A stretch of DNA of 64,000 nucleotides. Origin: Nocardia vinacea (GTDB lineage Bacteria; Actinomycetota; Actinomycetes; Mycobacteriales; Mycobacteriaceae). The position numbers and the translations under genes are program-made. Numbering within the stretch: position 1 is the first letter of the stretch; every line of letters begins with the position of its first letter. Shown here one piece after another: positions 46,254 to 56,007 of the stretch. A model generated the notes under the pieces. The model saw nothing but the letters and a program-made list of their open reading frames with translations. It was not told the DNA's origin and did not search any database. The stretch spans positions 5,270,001-5,334,000 of the forward strand of contig NZ_CP109149.1 in the NCBI RefSeq assembly GCF_035920345.1. Direction: 5' to 3'.

Positions 46254-47546
46254 TCAGACTCGCTCGAGCACTGCCGATGCGCCGATTCCGCCTGCGGCAC
46301 AGATGCCGAGCAGGGCGGCGTTCTTGCCGGAGCGGGCCAATTCGTTGGCCATTGTGGTGACCATGCGCGCGCCGGTCGCGCCGAACGGATGTCCGAGCGA
46401 AACCGAACCGCCGTGCACATTGAGCTTGTCGATATCGACCTCGCCGACCGCGGCATCGCGATCGAGGCGGGTCTTGGCCCACTCGTCGCTGTTCAGTGCG
46501 GCGAGCACGGACAGCGTCTGGGCCGCGAATGCCTCGTGGATATCGACGAAATCGATATCGCCCAGCGACATTCCGGCCTTGTCGAGGGCGCGCGGCATGG
46601 AGATGGCCGGGCCGATCAGCACCTGATCGGTCGGGTCGACGCTGACGTAGCTCCAGGAGCGGAAGGCGGCCAGCGGTCGGTAGCCGAGGGCGTACGCCCG
46701 CTCCTCGCTCATCAGCAGCACCGCCGACGCGCCGTCGGTGAGTGGGCTGGCATTGCCCGCGGTCACGCTGCCGTCGCGGGCGAAGACCGGCTCCAGCTTC
46801 GCCAACTTCTCGACACTGGTATTCGCGCGCACCAGTCCGTCGCGCGCGACATCCGTGCCTTGCGGGGTGCGCACCCGCAGCACCTCGTCGTCGAAGCGGC
46901 CCGAATCGATGGCCGCGGCGGCCCGGTGGTGTGAGCGTGCGGCGAATTCGTCCTGATCCGCGCGGCTGATCCCGTGGATGCGGGCCATCTTCTCGGCCGA
47001 CTCCCCCATCACCTCGCCGGTGGTGCGTTCGGCGATTTTCGGTCGGCTCGGCAGCAGATCGGTAAAGGGCGCGAGCTGACGTGCTGCCGCGAGATAGTCC
47101 TTCGGCTTCGGCTTGCCCAGTGCGAGCGGCGCACCGGCGTGCACCAGCTTCTGCGGCAGCTTCACCTCGGCATTGCTGGTCGAATCGCTGCCGCCGGCGA
47201 TCATGATGTCGTATTCGCCGCGCTCGATGGCCGCCACCGCCGAGGTGATCGCCTGGAGTCCGGAGGCGCACGCCCGCGTCACCGTGTACCCCTCGCACCC
47301 GGGGTCGAGACCGAGATCCAGTGCGATCTCCCGCGCGATATTCGGTGCGGCACTCGGCAGAATCACCCCACCCCACACGATCGCCTGCACCTGCGCGCCG
47401 GGCAGACCGGTCCGCTCCAACAGCCCACGCACCGCGGCATCGGCCAGCGCGATCGAATCCATCCGCGTGTAGTCACCGAACGCCTTGACGAACGGCGTGC
47501 GCGCACCGGAAACGATGACGGCACGGCGACCAGCACTGGTAGCCAT
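46254..47546 (-). CDS. Acetyl-CoA C-acyltransferase (thiolase, FadI-like)
   Basis: A 430-residue degradative-type thiolase cleaving 3-ketoacyl-CoA. The nucleophile cysteine is in TRACASGLQA, the histidine in DFVDIHEAFAAQ, and the second cysteine in LLGICAAGGIG; NVHGGSVSLGHPFGATGAR is the C-terminal signature. Extra length in the middle (KPKPKDYLAAARQLAPFTD) resembles FadI of the trifunctional type. No partner FadJ is in the window. ATG 47546. Confidence 0.93.
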   Translation of the reverse strand: MATSAGRRAVIVSGARTPFVKAFGDYTRMDSIALADAAVRGLLERTGLPGAQVQAIVWGGVILPSAAPNIAREIALDLGLDPGCEGYTVTRACASGLQAITSAVAAIERGEYDIMIAGGSDSTSNAEVKLPQKLVHAGAPLALGKPKPKDYLAAARQLAPFTDLLPSRPKIAERTTGEVMGESAEKMARIHGISRADQDEFAARSHHRAAAAIDSGRFDDEVLRVRTPQGTDVARDGLVRANTSVEKLAKLEPVFARDGSVTAGNASPLTDGASAVLLMSEERAYALGYRPLAAFRSWSYVSVDPTDQVLIGPAISMPRALDKAGMSLGDIDFVDIHEAFAAQTLSVLAALNSDEWAKTRLDRDAAVGEVDIDKLNVHGGSVSLGHPFGATGARMVTTMANELARSGKNAALLGICAAGGIGASAVLERV

Positions 47547-47639
47547 AGGATGCTCATCCGCCTCTCCGAATATTCAGGCCATACAAGTCGTGAGCCGCGA
47601 GATCAGCGTTCAGGTCCTGCGTGGGATGCCTGGCCGGGT

Positions 47640-47678
47640 TCTGGACGTACCCGGCGAGTTACCCATGTACTCACGAAA
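47640..47678 (+). repeat. 40-bp dispersed repeat, copy 1
   Basis: GGACGTACCCGGCGAGTTAC then CCATGTACTCACGAAATC; close to copies at 47791-47829 (inverted) and 49896-49934. Confidence 0.65.
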
Positions 47679-47790
47679 TCAATTGTCGCCTATGGATCCA
47701 CTGACAGTACCCGCGAGCGCCCGGCTCAGCGATCCCCTCCATCGCCGCTGAGCCGGGCATTCTCCACCGCCCCGCCGCGCCCACGTATCA

Positions 47791-47829
47791 ACCGATTCCG
47801 CAAGCACATGGGTAACTCCTCGGGCACGT
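47791..47829 (-). repeat. 40-bp dispersed repeat, copy 2 (inverted)
   Basis: On the minus strand GGACGTGCCCGAGGAGTTAC then CCATGTGCTTGCGGAATC. It forms an inverted pair with copy 1, separated by about 110 bp. Confidence 0.65.
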
Positions 47830-48070
47830 CCGAAAGCGGGCCCGGCACTCAACCGCCGGCCCGCGACGACACTGTCGGGGCACCCCGCGCCCGGCAAAAG
47901 GCACGGGGAAGGCGGATGAGCGGCGCCTGTCCCGGCGAACGCCCCTGCTCGTCCCGGAACCCGCAAGGTCGACGTCGACACCACTCGGCGCAAGGAAACA
48001 GTAGCAATCTTTCTATTAGTTTTTCAAATCTTTTCTATGAAGTTGTCATTTCTACCAAAGAACCTCTAGC

Positions 48071-48787
48071 ATGAGGCTCACTATGCAAAGCCCTTCGGAG
48101 CTGTCGCGACATAAGCGCTTCGGCCGAATCATCAAGGAACGCCGGGACGAACTCGGCCTCACCCAGATGCAGATCGGCGATCTGGGAGGGCCCTCGGCGC
48201 CGACGATCCGCAAGATCGAAGACGGCGATGCGACCATCAGCACGCACACGCTCAACAAACTCGACGCGCCGCTGCGCTGGCTGCCCGGCAGCGCGGCGCG
48301 CACCTATGCGGGCGGCGATCCGACCGCACACGAGGTCGCGGCGCACACCCCGAGTACCGATGAGTCGATCGTCTCCGGACCCGATTCGATCCGCTTCGAA
48401 CTCTCCGATCTAACCGGACTGCTCGCCGCCGCCGGTCGGCTCAACGACGCGGTCGAGCGCGGCCGGACCACCGAACCCCATGTGGTGGCGGCCATTTCGG
48501 ATCTCAACGGAGTCGTCTCCCGACTGTCCGCGCGGTACGCCACCGCGATGCTGGAACGCAACGGCGGACCGGGCAAAACCCTGCATCCCTTGGTCGCGAT
48601 GGCGTTCTCGCATCTGCTCGACGTACCCGCCGTGTCCAGCGACCCCGCCGACCTGGAGGAACGCCGCTATCGCCGCTGGCTGGCCGGACGCGCGGAGGAT
48701 GTGGACGCCGCCACCGAGGGCCACTTCCGCGCACGCTGGCTGGCAGCCAATCCCGGTGCGGCATCGATTCGAAACGGCAAGCAGTAG
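48071..48787 (+). CDS. XRE family helix-turn-helix regulator
   Basis: A 238-residue protein with an N-terminal XRE helix-turn-helix (GRIIKERRDELGLTQMQIGDLGGPSAPTIRKIEDGDATISTHTLNKLDAPLRW). The rest is a helical region of unknown class. It is the first of three short genes in one direction: XRE, HTH and ImmA/IrrE-type protease. The AT-rich upstream stretch is unlike its neighbours and hints at acquisition. ATG 48071 is used; ATG 48083 is possible. Confidence 0.8.
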   Translation: MRLTMQSPSELSRHKRFGRIIKERRDELGLTQMQIGDLGGPSAPTIRKIEDGDATISTHTLNKLDAPLRWLPGSAARTYAGGDPTAHEVAAHTPSTDESIVSGPDSIRFELSDLTGLLAAAGRLNDAVERGRTTEPHVVAAISDLNGVVSRLSARYATAMLERNGGPGKTLHPLVAMAFSHLLDVPAVSSDPADLEERRYRRWLAGRAEDVDAATEGHFRARWLAANPGAASIRNGKQ

Positions 48788-48799
48788 AGGGCAGTACAG

Positions 48800-49222
48800 A
48801 TGACCGACGATGCGACGAGCCGAGCGCGACTGACGCTCAGCCACAAGGTGAATCGACTATTCGCGACCGTGCACCCACGGTCGGAGCCCGAGCGCACGAC
48901 GGCCGCGGTGGCCGAACAGGTCGGTGCGCAATTGGGCCGCACCGTCCCGGAGGACCAGCTCGACCGGTTGCGGCGCGGCGAATTCGACTCGGCGCCGGTC
49001 GGATCCGAACTGCTCAGCGCCATCGCACACTGCTTCGGCGTGAGCGCCGACTATCTGACCACCACGGGCGCGGCGGCGGCCGCGATCGATCGGGAACTCG
49101 AATTGCTCGCCACCATGCGCGATGCCAATGTCGCGAGCATCGCGCTGCGCGGATCCGATGTCGATCTCACCACGCTGACCGCGCTCATCCACCGCACGGA
49201 TCAACCGGTCGAGCGACCGTAG
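48800..49222 (+). CDS. Small XRE-like helix-turn-helix protein
   Basis: A 140-residue protein. The N-terminal half resembles the mycobacterial EspR/NrgA-type or transcriptional-regulator start LSHKVNRLFATVHPRSEPERTTAAVAEQVG. It is followed by LLSAIAHCFGVSADYLTTTG, as in proteins with a split HTH. It follows the XRE gene by 12 bp and is probably co-transcribed. The target is unknown. Confidence 0.72.
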   Translation: MTDDATSRARLTLSHKVNRLFATVHPRSEPERTTAAVAEQVGAQLGRTVPEDQLDRLRRGEFDSAPVGSELLSAIAHCFGVSADYLTTTGAAAAAIDRELELLATMRDANVASIALRGSDVDLTTLTALIHRTDQPVERP

Positions 49223-49301
49223 ACCGGGCAGTTTCCGAACAGTAGGTAGCATCGTCGGTTGCATGGGGCGGGACCGCAGCGCTGTAGGAGATTGCCGACG
49301 A

Positions 49302-49847
49302 ATGCCCGGTATGGAGCACCGGTTCCGGGAAGTATCCCGGGACGTACCGATACCGTCCCCGTGGAATCTGACCGCATACCTCGATGCCGTCGCCGACCAT
49401 CGCGGTCGCACCATCACCCTGCAACCCGTCGAGACCGCATTGCTCGCGGGCACCGGCTGCGGCACCGGCAGTGGTCTGTGGATTGCCAAGCGCGACAGCG
49501 ACATCATCGTCTACGGCGCAGACACCACCGAATGGCATGCCGAGCACATCATCGTCCACGAACTGGGTCATATGCTGCTCGGCCACGGACCGGAATCGGG
49601 GACCGAAACCCCCGCGCCACAACCGATGTCGACCCTCGCGGACGTACTGCCCTCGATTTCCCCGGAGTCCATCGCCTATGTGCTCGGGCGCAGCGATTAC
49701 GCATCCGCCCGCGAACGCGATGCCGAAACCTTCGCCGACCTGGTCATGTTGCAGACCATGCGCCCGCAGCGCCGAGATTCCGTGCTACACAGAACCTTCT
49801 TCCGCGAACGGCTCCCCCGCCTCCCCGGACCTCAGGCCGAAGATTAA
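49302..49847 (+). CDS. ImmA/IrrE family metallo-endopeptidase-like protein
   Basis: A 181-residue protein with the zinc protease motif HIIVHELGHMLLGHG (HExxH plus a downstream ERDAETFADLVM carrying a possible third ligand). In phage-like and ICE-like systems such proteases cleave a partner XRE repressor; here two HTH genes sit directly upstream. ATG 49302 was chosen for the TAGGAGA Shine-Dalgarno before it; ATG 49263 is an alternative. Targeting of the adjacent regulators is inferred. Confidence 0.8.
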   Translation: MPGMEHRFREVSRDVPIPSPWNLTAYLDAVADHRGRTITLQPVETALLAGTGCGTGSGLWIAKRDSDIIVYGADTTEWHAEHIIVHELGHMLLGHGPESGTETPAPQPMSTLADVLPSISPESIAYVLGRSDYASARERDAETFADLVMLQTMRPQRRDSVLHRTFFRERLPRLPGPQAED

Positions 49848-49895
49848 GCACCACGACACTTACGTCGCGGACCGGCGGTCGAAGCCTGGCCAAGG

Positions 49896-49934
49896 TTTGG
49901 ACGTACCCGATGAGTTACCCATGTGCTTGCGAAA
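49896..49934 (+). repeat. 40-bp dispersed repeat, copy 3
   Basis: GGACGTACCCGATGAGTTAC then CCATGTGCTTGCGAAATC, about 50 bp after the protease gene. The protease cassette therefore lies between copies 2 and 3. Confidence 0.65.
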
Positions 49935-50023
49935 TCTGTTGTTACGCCGAGCAGGCGGACAGCGCGGCTCTCCGGGCATCCAACTCGTGCGCTGAATACC
50001 CGGAGAACAAGGGTGGCGACTGA

Positions 50024-50788
50024 CTACGCGAGCCGGATCAGGCCGTAGTCGAATGCATGGCGACGGTAGACGACCGACGGTCGGTCGGTCTCTTTGTCTT
50101 GGAAGAGGAAGAAGTCGTGCCCGACGAGCTCCATCTGGTAGAGCGCGTCGTCGACCGACATCGGGGTCGCGGAATGGTCCTTGGTTCGGACGATATGGCC
50201 GGGGCCGGCCGCGTAATCCGGAGACTCCGTTTCGGGCCGACTGCGTTCGGCCTCGGGATGCTCGTGTGCGGTGGCGCCCTCCGCCTGTGCGAACAGTGAG
50301 TCATCGATCAGATCGGCGGTCGCCTCGGCCACCGAGACCGGGGTCTTGTCCCCGTAGTGGACGCGGCGGCGATCCTTGGTTCGACGCAGCCGGCTCTCCA
50401 GCTTCGCGGTCACCGATTCGAGGGCAGCGTAGAAGCTGTCCGCACATGCCTCCGCCCGGACGACCGGGCCCTTGCCGCGCGCAGTGATCTCGACGCGCTG
50501 GCAGGCCTTACGCTGACGACGATTGCGTTCGTGGAACAACTCCACATCGAAGATGAATATCGACGGATCGAAGCGTTCGACACGGGAGAGTTTCTCCGCG
50601 ACGTAAATTCGGAAATGGTCGGGAACCTCCACATTGCGGCCCTTCACCACGACATCGCCGCGCGGCGCGCGAGGTCGGTCCGCTGTGGATTGCTCTGTCG
50701 CATCCAGGGTGCTGTCATCGAGCACCGAGGCCTGTGTTTCTTTCACAGCGAGGGCGTCTTTCACTGAAGGTCGTGAAGAAGTCGTCAC
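50024..50788 (-). CDS. hpf: Ribosome hibernation-promoting factor, long form
   Basis: A 254-residue long HPF that dimerises 70S ribosomes or protects them in stationary phase and hypoxia. The N-terminal S30AE domain (DVVVKGRNVEVPDHFRIYVAEKLSRVERFD, DVELFHERNRRQRKACQRVEITARGKGPVVRAE) is followed by a linker and the C-terminal dimerisation domain (MSVDDALYQMELVGHDFFLFQDKETDRPSVVYRRHAFDYGLIRL). The GTG at 50788 has GGGAGG upstream. About 50 residues precede the S30AE domain. Confidence 0.93.
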   Translation of the reverse strand: MTTSSRPSVKDALAVKETQASVLDDSTLDATEQSTADRPRAPRGDVVVKGRNVEVPDHFRIYVAEKLSRVERFDPSIFIFDVELFHERNRRQRKACQRVEITARGKGPVVRAEACADSFYAALESVTAKLESRLRRTKDRRRVHYGDKTPVSVAEATADLIDDSLFAQAEGATAHEHPEAERSRPETESPDYAAGPGHIVRTKDHSATPMSVDDALYQMELVGHDFFLFQDKETDRPSVVYRRHAFDYGLIRLA

Positions 50789-50970
50789 GCGTACCTCCCG
50801 GATATGGCCGCACAGACCAGCGTGCGTGCGGCGGGATGAGCCGTGCCGATAGACAATCTCTCGGCACATGATGTCCGAGGCGCCACCTCCAAACTCCCGG
50901 TTCGGGTGTGTGATCGCGACGCTAGTACGTCAACGGGCGGTCCGCCACTGTTCACGCAAATTTCCCGGAG

Positions 50971-51615
50971 TCAAGCCGAACACGTCACCAGCACGGCACG
51001 TACCGGCACCCCGATCCGGTCGAGCGCGCGCACCGATTCGCGGACCGTAGCGCCGGTCGTGAGCACATCGTCGACCAGTACAACCTCAGCATTCTCCGCG
51101 ATTTCCGACCCGGCTCCGGTACCTGGTCGGGCCATGATCCGACCGCGCAGATTGTGTTGCCGCTCACCGACTGTCAAGCCCACCGAATCGCGCACACCCC
51201 ACCACACCCGCAACATCGGCATCACCCGGCTATCCGGCAGCCACCGTGCCGCCGTCCGCGTCGCGCGCACTACCGGATCTCCGCCGCGGCGGCGCGCGGA
51301 CACTCGCCGACTCGGCGCCGGGATCAACACCAGCGGCCGCTGGTCATCGCGCAGTCGCGCCAGACCATCGGCAAGTGCCAGCCCCACCGGCTCGGCCAGA
51401 TCGCGACGCCCATGCTCCTTTGCCGCGAGCACCGCCCGCCGCGCCGGACCCGCATACGCCGCGAGCGCCCAGCAAGGCACACCCGGATCGGCGCGCGGCC
51501 GCACCCGCATCGGCGGCCCCGCCAGGGTGGCCGCACAGTCCGCACACCAGCCCACACCCGCCACGCCGCATCCGGCACAGGCCGTAGCCAGGATCAGATC
51601 CAACAGGGTTCGCAT
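50971..51615 (-). CDS. comF: ComF family protein
   Basis: A 214-residue ComF/phosphoribosyltransferase-like protein. A CxxC pair (CAGCG, WCADC) near the N-terminus is the usual zinc-finger part, and VVLVDDVLTTGATVRES is the PRPP-binding loop. DNA-uptake-related roles are known for ComF in other bacteria; in actinobacteria the role is unproven. Start ATG 51615 gives MRTLLDLILATACAGCG. It is upstream of hpf in the same direction, as in Rv3241c-Rv3242c. Confidence 0.85.
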   Translation of the reverse strand: MRTLLDLILATACAGCGVAGVGWCADCAATLAGPPMRVRPRADPGVPCWALAAYAGPARRAVLAAKEHGRRDLAEPVGLALADGLARLRDDQRPLVLIPAPSRRVSARRRGGDPVVRATRTAARWLPDSRVMPMLRVWWGVRDSVGLTVGERQHNLRGRIMARPGTGAGSEIAENAEVVLVDDVLTTGATVRESVRALDRIGVPVRAVLVTCSA

Positions 51616-52091
51616 CGCCCGAGTCTGCGCCCACCCACCGACAGACTTCATCGACCGACGCGGCCGTGAACCCACGGCCTCCCACTGCGACGATCGGTCA
51701 GCTCATGCGCTGATTCCGTTGCAGCAGAACCATTTACGCCACATCTTCCATCGAAGTACGCTACCACCGCCATAGCGATCACGGGTTCGCTGCTCTCGAA
51801 ACCGCGACCGTCGCCGCACCGTCTGCGGGTGCCCAGATAGTCAGCTATCAGTCCGAGTACGAATGCGAGCATCCGAGAGACCTGCCATACGCGGTGGAAT
51901 GCGAGTACATCGCGAATCTCGATATTCCCCCGATGTACGCTCCCTGGGTCCGAAAGCACTAGGCCAGTCGGCTGCCGAGCCGGACTCGAACGTATCCGCG
52001 CTACGCACAGGTACCGCGCACCCGCGATTCACCAGCTTGCCGATCCCTGGAAAATACCGGTTTTCCGGGAATGCAGGCCGTCGACGGGCTC
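51616..52091. other. Intergenic region between comF and lpqB
   Basis: About 476 bp. Apart from a hairpin near 52044-52070, nothing supportable was seen. Open frames on either strand have no recognisable family. Confidence 0.4.
52044..52070 (-). terminator. Hairpin after lpqB
   Basis: TCCCTGGAAAA and TTTTCCGGGA flank a 6-nt loop with one mismatch. It lies about 20 bp past the lpqB stop, at the end of the mtrA-mtrB-lpqB operon. There is no long T-tract. Confidence 0.55.
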
Positions 52092-53909
52092 TCAGCCGGG
52101 CAGTACCGGGACCGAGTTGTCGCCGTTGAGACCGGGCACCTCGCGCCAGAAGCGGTCGGAGGTCTGATCGCTGTACTGGAGTTGGAGCACCGCACGCGAA
52201 TCTCCCACGTACTCGGCTTCCGGCGAGGCACTGACCACCCGAACGGGCGCGGTCAGATTCTGGCTGATCTGCGGGGTCGGCTGCGATCCGTCGATCGAAA
52301 CGGTCGTCAGCGGATCGACATTGCCCTCCCGCGCGATGACGATTGTGTCCGCGGTGAGCCAGCTCAACGACACCGCCCGTGTGCTGAGTGTGAGTGCGAG
52401 CTGTATCGGCGAGGTGAGCGTGTACTTGCCGTCTGGGCGTCGTTCGACCACCGCCATATAGACCTTGCCGTCTGCGATGAGCGCCACACGCACACCGGTG
52501 CGCGAGACCCGCAACTCGGTGATCGGCAGGCGCAATCCCTGCGCCGAGGCCACCAGGGCCGAGATATCCACATCCTGTACCGAGACGTTTCCGGTGGCGC
52601 GATCGTTGACCGCGCGGATGACCCGTTCGCCATCGATCACGGCCCAGGCGGCTGTGCCGTCGGCATTCCAGGACGGTCGGCTGATGGCGGCCCCCTCGGC
52701 GACCGGGAAGGCGTTGCCGCCGTAGCTGCCGACCATCAGTGTGCGCGGCGGCTCCGGCGGCGGACGTCCGGCATCGGCGACCGCGGCGACCAATTGACCA
52801 TCCGGGGAGAGCGCGACCGACTGCAGATTGTTCACCGCGCCGAAGTAGCCGGGCGGTGTGATCATCCCGCCGTCGGTGACCTGCACCAGCGAGCCGTTGC
52901 GCAGCGCGTGCAGTCCGATCTGGTTGCGCGCGTAGACAGCTGGGCTCAGCTGTTCGACATCGGCGACCGACCAGCCGTTGGCGGCGAAGCGATCGTCGAA
53001 CGGTTTGCCGTCGGCGAGCAGCATGTACGGTCCGAGGATTTCCGCACCCGCCAGCGTGAGTACCACCTGTCCGGCAAGGAGTTCTTTATCGCGCGGGGAC
53101 AGCCCGGCGGCACCGGCGAAATCGATGCGGACGCCGCCGAGCCCGACACCGACGTCGTTGTCGTCATTGTTCGGCTTGGTGATGGGGCCGCGCAGGGTCA
53201 CCGGTGCGGCGAGTTCATTGCGTACGACCGAGGCGAGCGTGGGCTGGGCGCCCTCGGCCAGCAGGCTGAGCAGGCGTTGGGCCAGCTGGTTCTTGGCCAC
53301 CGAGATCCAGCGCAGATCGGGGACGACGGTGGTGCCGGTCGGGTCGACGAAGTACAGGACGTAGCGCCGGTAGGACTTGGCGAAGGCGGTCTGCTCCATC
53401 ACAACGCCGTCGGGCAGCTCATCGATGCGCCATTCGCCGTCGACCTTGGTCATTTCGATCTTGTTTTCCAAGGGCGCGTCGATGGCCCGATAGGCGCCGT
53501 CGGCGGCCAGTTCGCCGACCTTGTGCGCCCGGATCACATAGGTCGCCTTATCGCCCGAGCGCGATTCGCGCAGGGTATCGGCCCGGTCCACGATCAGTGT
53601 GCCCGCCGTGTCGTCCCACTGCGACGATGCCGATGGTGTCATGTACTGCCGTGCGGCCAGATGCCGGTTGGTCGGATCGGCGGTGGCCTGCAGGAAATCG
53701 CGGAGCAACAGGTCCGGATCGCGACCGCCGATGGGCGGCGGTGGACCGTCCGAGGTGGGCTGGCGATTGATGGTGCCGAGTGCCTGCGGTGCGGAGGATT
53801 CCGGCAGGCTCGCACATCCGGTGAGTACCATCAGCGCAGCTACGGCCGCCGCACCCAGCGCGGACAGCCGCAGCGTTGTACGCCTCGGATACCAGCTACG
53901 CATCCTCAT
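52092..53909 (-). CDS. lpqB: MtrAB-associated lipoprotein LpqB
   Basis: A 605-residue envelope lipoprotein that acts with MtrB sensing of the cell envelope. The signal sequence ends in the lipobox LTGC with C32 as lipidation site. GerMN-like domains follow, then a beta-propeller-like C-terminal half ([40 protein letters not shown]). The ATG overlaps the mtrB stop (ATGA at 53906-53909), keeping LpqB synthesis coupled to MtrB. Confidence 0.95.
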   Translation of the reverse strand: MRMRSWYPRRTTLRLSALGAAAVAALMVLTGCASLPESSAPQALGTINRQPTSDGPPPPIGGRDPDLLLRDFLQATADPTNRHLAARQYMTPSASSQWDDTAGTLIVDRADTLRESRSGDKATYVIRAHKVGELAADGAYRAIDAPLENKIEMTKVDGEWRIDELPDGVVMEQTAFAKSYRRYVLYFVDPTGTTVVPDLRWISVAKNQLAQRLLSLLAEGAQPTLASVVRNELAAPVTLRGPITKPNNDDNDVGVGLGGVRIDFAGAAGLSPRDKELLAGQVVLTLAGAEILGPYMLLADGKPFDDRFAANGWSVADVEQLSPAVYARNQIGLHALRNGSLVQVTDGGMITPPGYFGAVNNLQSVALSPDGQLVAAVADAGRPPPEPPRTLMVGSYGGNAFPVAEGAAISRPSWNADGTAAWAVIDGERVIRAVNDRATGNVSVQDVDISALVASAQGLRLPITELRVSRTGVRVALIADGKVYMAVVERRPDGKYTLTSPIQLALTLSTRAVSLSWLTADTIVIAREGNVDPLTTVSIDGSQPTPQISQNLTAPVRVVSASPEAEYVGDSRAVLQLQYSDQTSDRFWREVPGLNGDNSVPVLPG

Positions 53910-55849
53910 GACTGTACGTCCCCGCCGTCACCCGGCATGCTGTGCCCGGCCTGCTTCGGTTCGGTGGATTCGGATTGCGCGGCCTCCCGTCCCGTGCCAT
54001 TGGTGAGTCCGATCGAACCGACACCGTTCGAGTCGTCCGCGTCCGCTGCATCGGTGTCCGTCGCTTCCGCGGCAGTTCCACTCGGGAGCGCTTCGCCACC
54101 GTTGGTCTCGACGCGGATCACCGGCAACTCGGTGACCGTGGCTTCGGGTTCCGACTCGTCGGTGGCCGGATCCTCGGCCGGTTCCGGATCGACCCGCGGC
54201 GCGGGTAATGCCTTGCGCAGCACTGGTTCCAGCGGCAGCGGGCTCGCGCCCATCTTCTTGCCACGCACCAGCGGCAGCGTGAGCCGGAAGCTCGCGCCGA
54301 TACCGATCTCGCCCCACGCCTCGAGCTTGCCCTCGTGCAGATTCGCGTCCTCGACGCTGATCGACAGACCGAGTCCGGTGCCGCCGGAACGCCGCATCCG
54401 GGAGGGGTCCGAACGCCAGAACCGGTTGAAGACCAACTTCTCCTCACCGGGCCTCAAGCCGACACCCTGATCGCGCACGATGACCGCGACCGCATTGGCG
54501 TCCAGATCGCCGCGCATCCGGATCAGCACCGGCTTGCCCTCGCTGTGGTCGATCGCATTGGCCAGCAGATTGCGCAGCACCCGCTCCACCCGTCGCGGAT
54601 CGACCTCGGCGACCAGCGGCTCCTCCGGCATATCGATGACCACCTCGACACCGGATTCCTTGGCCAGATGCCGCACGGTGGAGATCGCCGCCCGCGCGCA
54701 CATCCGCACGTCGAGCGATTCGACCTGCAGTTCGGCCACACCGGCATCGTGACGGCTGATCTCGAGCAGATCGTTGAGCAGACCCTCGAAGCGATCGAGT
54801 TCGGTCACCAGCAATTCCGAGCTGCGGGCCAGCGCCGGATCGAGATCGTCGCTGCTGCCGTGGATCAGGTCGGCCGCCATGCGGACGGTGGTCAGCGGGG
54901 TGCGCAACTCGTGGCTGACATCGGAGGTGAAGCGACGCTGCAGATTTCCGAACTCCGCCAACTCGTTGATCTGGTTGGACAGACTCTCGGCCATCTCGTT
55001 GAAGGCCTGAGCCAGCCGCGCCATATCGTCCTCGCCGCGCACCAGCATGCGTTCCTTGAGCCTGCCGTCGGCGAAGCGGCCCGCGATCCGCGCGGCCGAG
55101 CGGATCGGCAGCACCACCTGCCGGGTGACCAGTGCGGTGATCGCGGCCAACAGCACCAGCAGCACGACGCCGCCGATCAACATGGTGCCGCGCATCAGCG
55201 ACAGGCTGCGCTCCTCATTGGCCAGCGGGAAGATCAGGTAGGTCTGCAGCGTCGGAATCTCCGCGCTCGGGCTGCCGATGATCAGCGCCCGGCCGTGGTA
55301 GCCGTCCGGATCCGCGACCGTGGCGAACTGGTAGCTGACCTGGTTGCGCGCGACGAAGCGGCGCAATTCCTCGGGCACCTCCTGGATCGGCCCGGTCGAG
55401 ATCTGCTGCTGCGGGGTACCGCCGACAATGCTCAGCGCGGAATCGAAACTGCCTGCAACACCGGTGGATTGGCCGGTCCCGCCGCGGTTGGACAGCGCAT
55501 TGCGGGCATCGATGAGCCGCTGCTGCTGGGTGCCGATATCGTGCACACCGGCCAGCTGGCTCTCCACCGTACTGCGGGCGCGATCCATCTCCTCGACCGC
55601 GCCGTTGATCTTCGCGTCGATCAGCCGATCGGTGATCTGACTGGTCAGCACCACACCGAGGATCGTAATGACGATCAGCGACAGGGTGAGTGTGGACACG
55701 ATGACGCGCAACTGCAGCGAACGCCGCCAAACATGGCCGAGTGCGCTGCCGACTTCCTTGAGCCAAGCAACCACCGGCGCGAGGGACCGTTCGAGGCGCT
55801 GCACCACACCGGGCGAGGCGGTCGAACGATCCGCGTCGCCACCGATCAC
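53906..55849 (-). CDS. mtrB: Sensor histidine kinase MtrB
   Basis: A 647-residue membrane sensor kinase paired with MtrA. Two transmembrane helices ([19 protein letters not shown] and [19 protein letters not shown]) flank an extracytoplasmic domain. A HAMP domain, the phospho-acceptor H box ([20 protein letters not shown]), the N box ([12 protein letters not shown]) and G boxes ([21 protein letters not shown]) follow. The C-terminal 85 residues are acidic and disordered, making it longer than the 567-residue M. tuberculosis protein. GTG 55849 overlaps the stop of the inserted mini-ORF (GTGA). Confidence 0.96.
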   Translation of the reverse strand: MIGGDADRSTASPGVVQRLERSLAPVVAWLKEVGSALGHVWRRSLQLRVIVSTLTLSLIVITILGVVLTSQITDRLIDAKINGAVEEMDRARSTVESQLAGVHDIGTQQQRLIDARNALSNRGGTGQSTGVAGSFDSALSIVGGTPQQQISTGPIQEVPEELRRFVARNQVSYQFATVADPDGYHGRALIIGSPSAEIPTLQTYLIFPLANEERSLSLMRGTMLIGGVVLLVLLAAITALVTRQVVLPIRSAARIAGRFADGRLKERMLVRGEDDMARLAQAFNEMAESLSNQINELAEFGNLQRRFTSDVSHELRTPLTTVRMAADLIHGSSDDLDPALARSSELLVTELDRFEGLLNDLLEISRHDAGVAELQVESLDVRMCARAAISTVRHLAKESGVEVVIDMPEEPLVAEVDPRRVERVLRNLLANAIDHSEGKPVLIRMRGDLDANAVAVIVRDQGVGLRPGEEKLVFNRFWRSDPSRMRRSGGTGLGLSISVEDANLHEGKLEAWGEIGIGASFRLTLPLVRGKKMGASPLPLEPVLRKALPAPRVDPEPAEDPATDESEPEATVTELPVIRVETNGGEALPSGTAAEATDTDAADADDSNGVGSIGLTNGTGREAAQSESTEPKQAGHSMPGDGGDVQS

Positions 55850-56007
55850 GCCTTCGCCTCGCTGGCGCTCGGCTCCGGCGTTCTCGCGAACGCTGTGTCC
55901 TTGGTTCGCTCGCTGCGCTCGCTCATGCCTACGCCTCGCTGGCGCTCGGCTCCGGCATGACCGAGCGACTCGGCTGTGCCTATGGTTCGCTCGCTGCGCT
56001 CGCTCAC
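55846..56007 (-). repeat. MIRU-like double mini-ORF repeat between mtrA and mtrB
   Basis: The mtrA TGA overlaps a GTG at 56007 (GTGA). From there one 53-codon ORF contains two [12 protein letters not shown] units (second start at ATG 55926), ending in a GTGA that starts mtrB. The first unit is 81 rather than 80 nt long, so the two units are fused in one frame instead of restarting through an ATGA. Confidence 0.92.

Larger units (their letters stand above)
47547..48070. other. Non-coding region with inverted 40-bp repeats and AT-rich end
   Basis: About 524 bp without a convincing gene. It holds two inverted copies of a repeat also found at 49893. Its last 70 bp (48000-48070, with TTTTTCAAATCTTTTCTATG) are strikingly AT-rich for this genome. 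The AT-rich part is likely the promoter of the XRE gene (TTGTCA at 48043). Confidence 0.5.

Noticed and set aside
51648..52129. Possible genes on either strand between comF and lpqB
   Set aside because: Short open frames without Shine-Dalgarno, family similarity or consistent codon usage.
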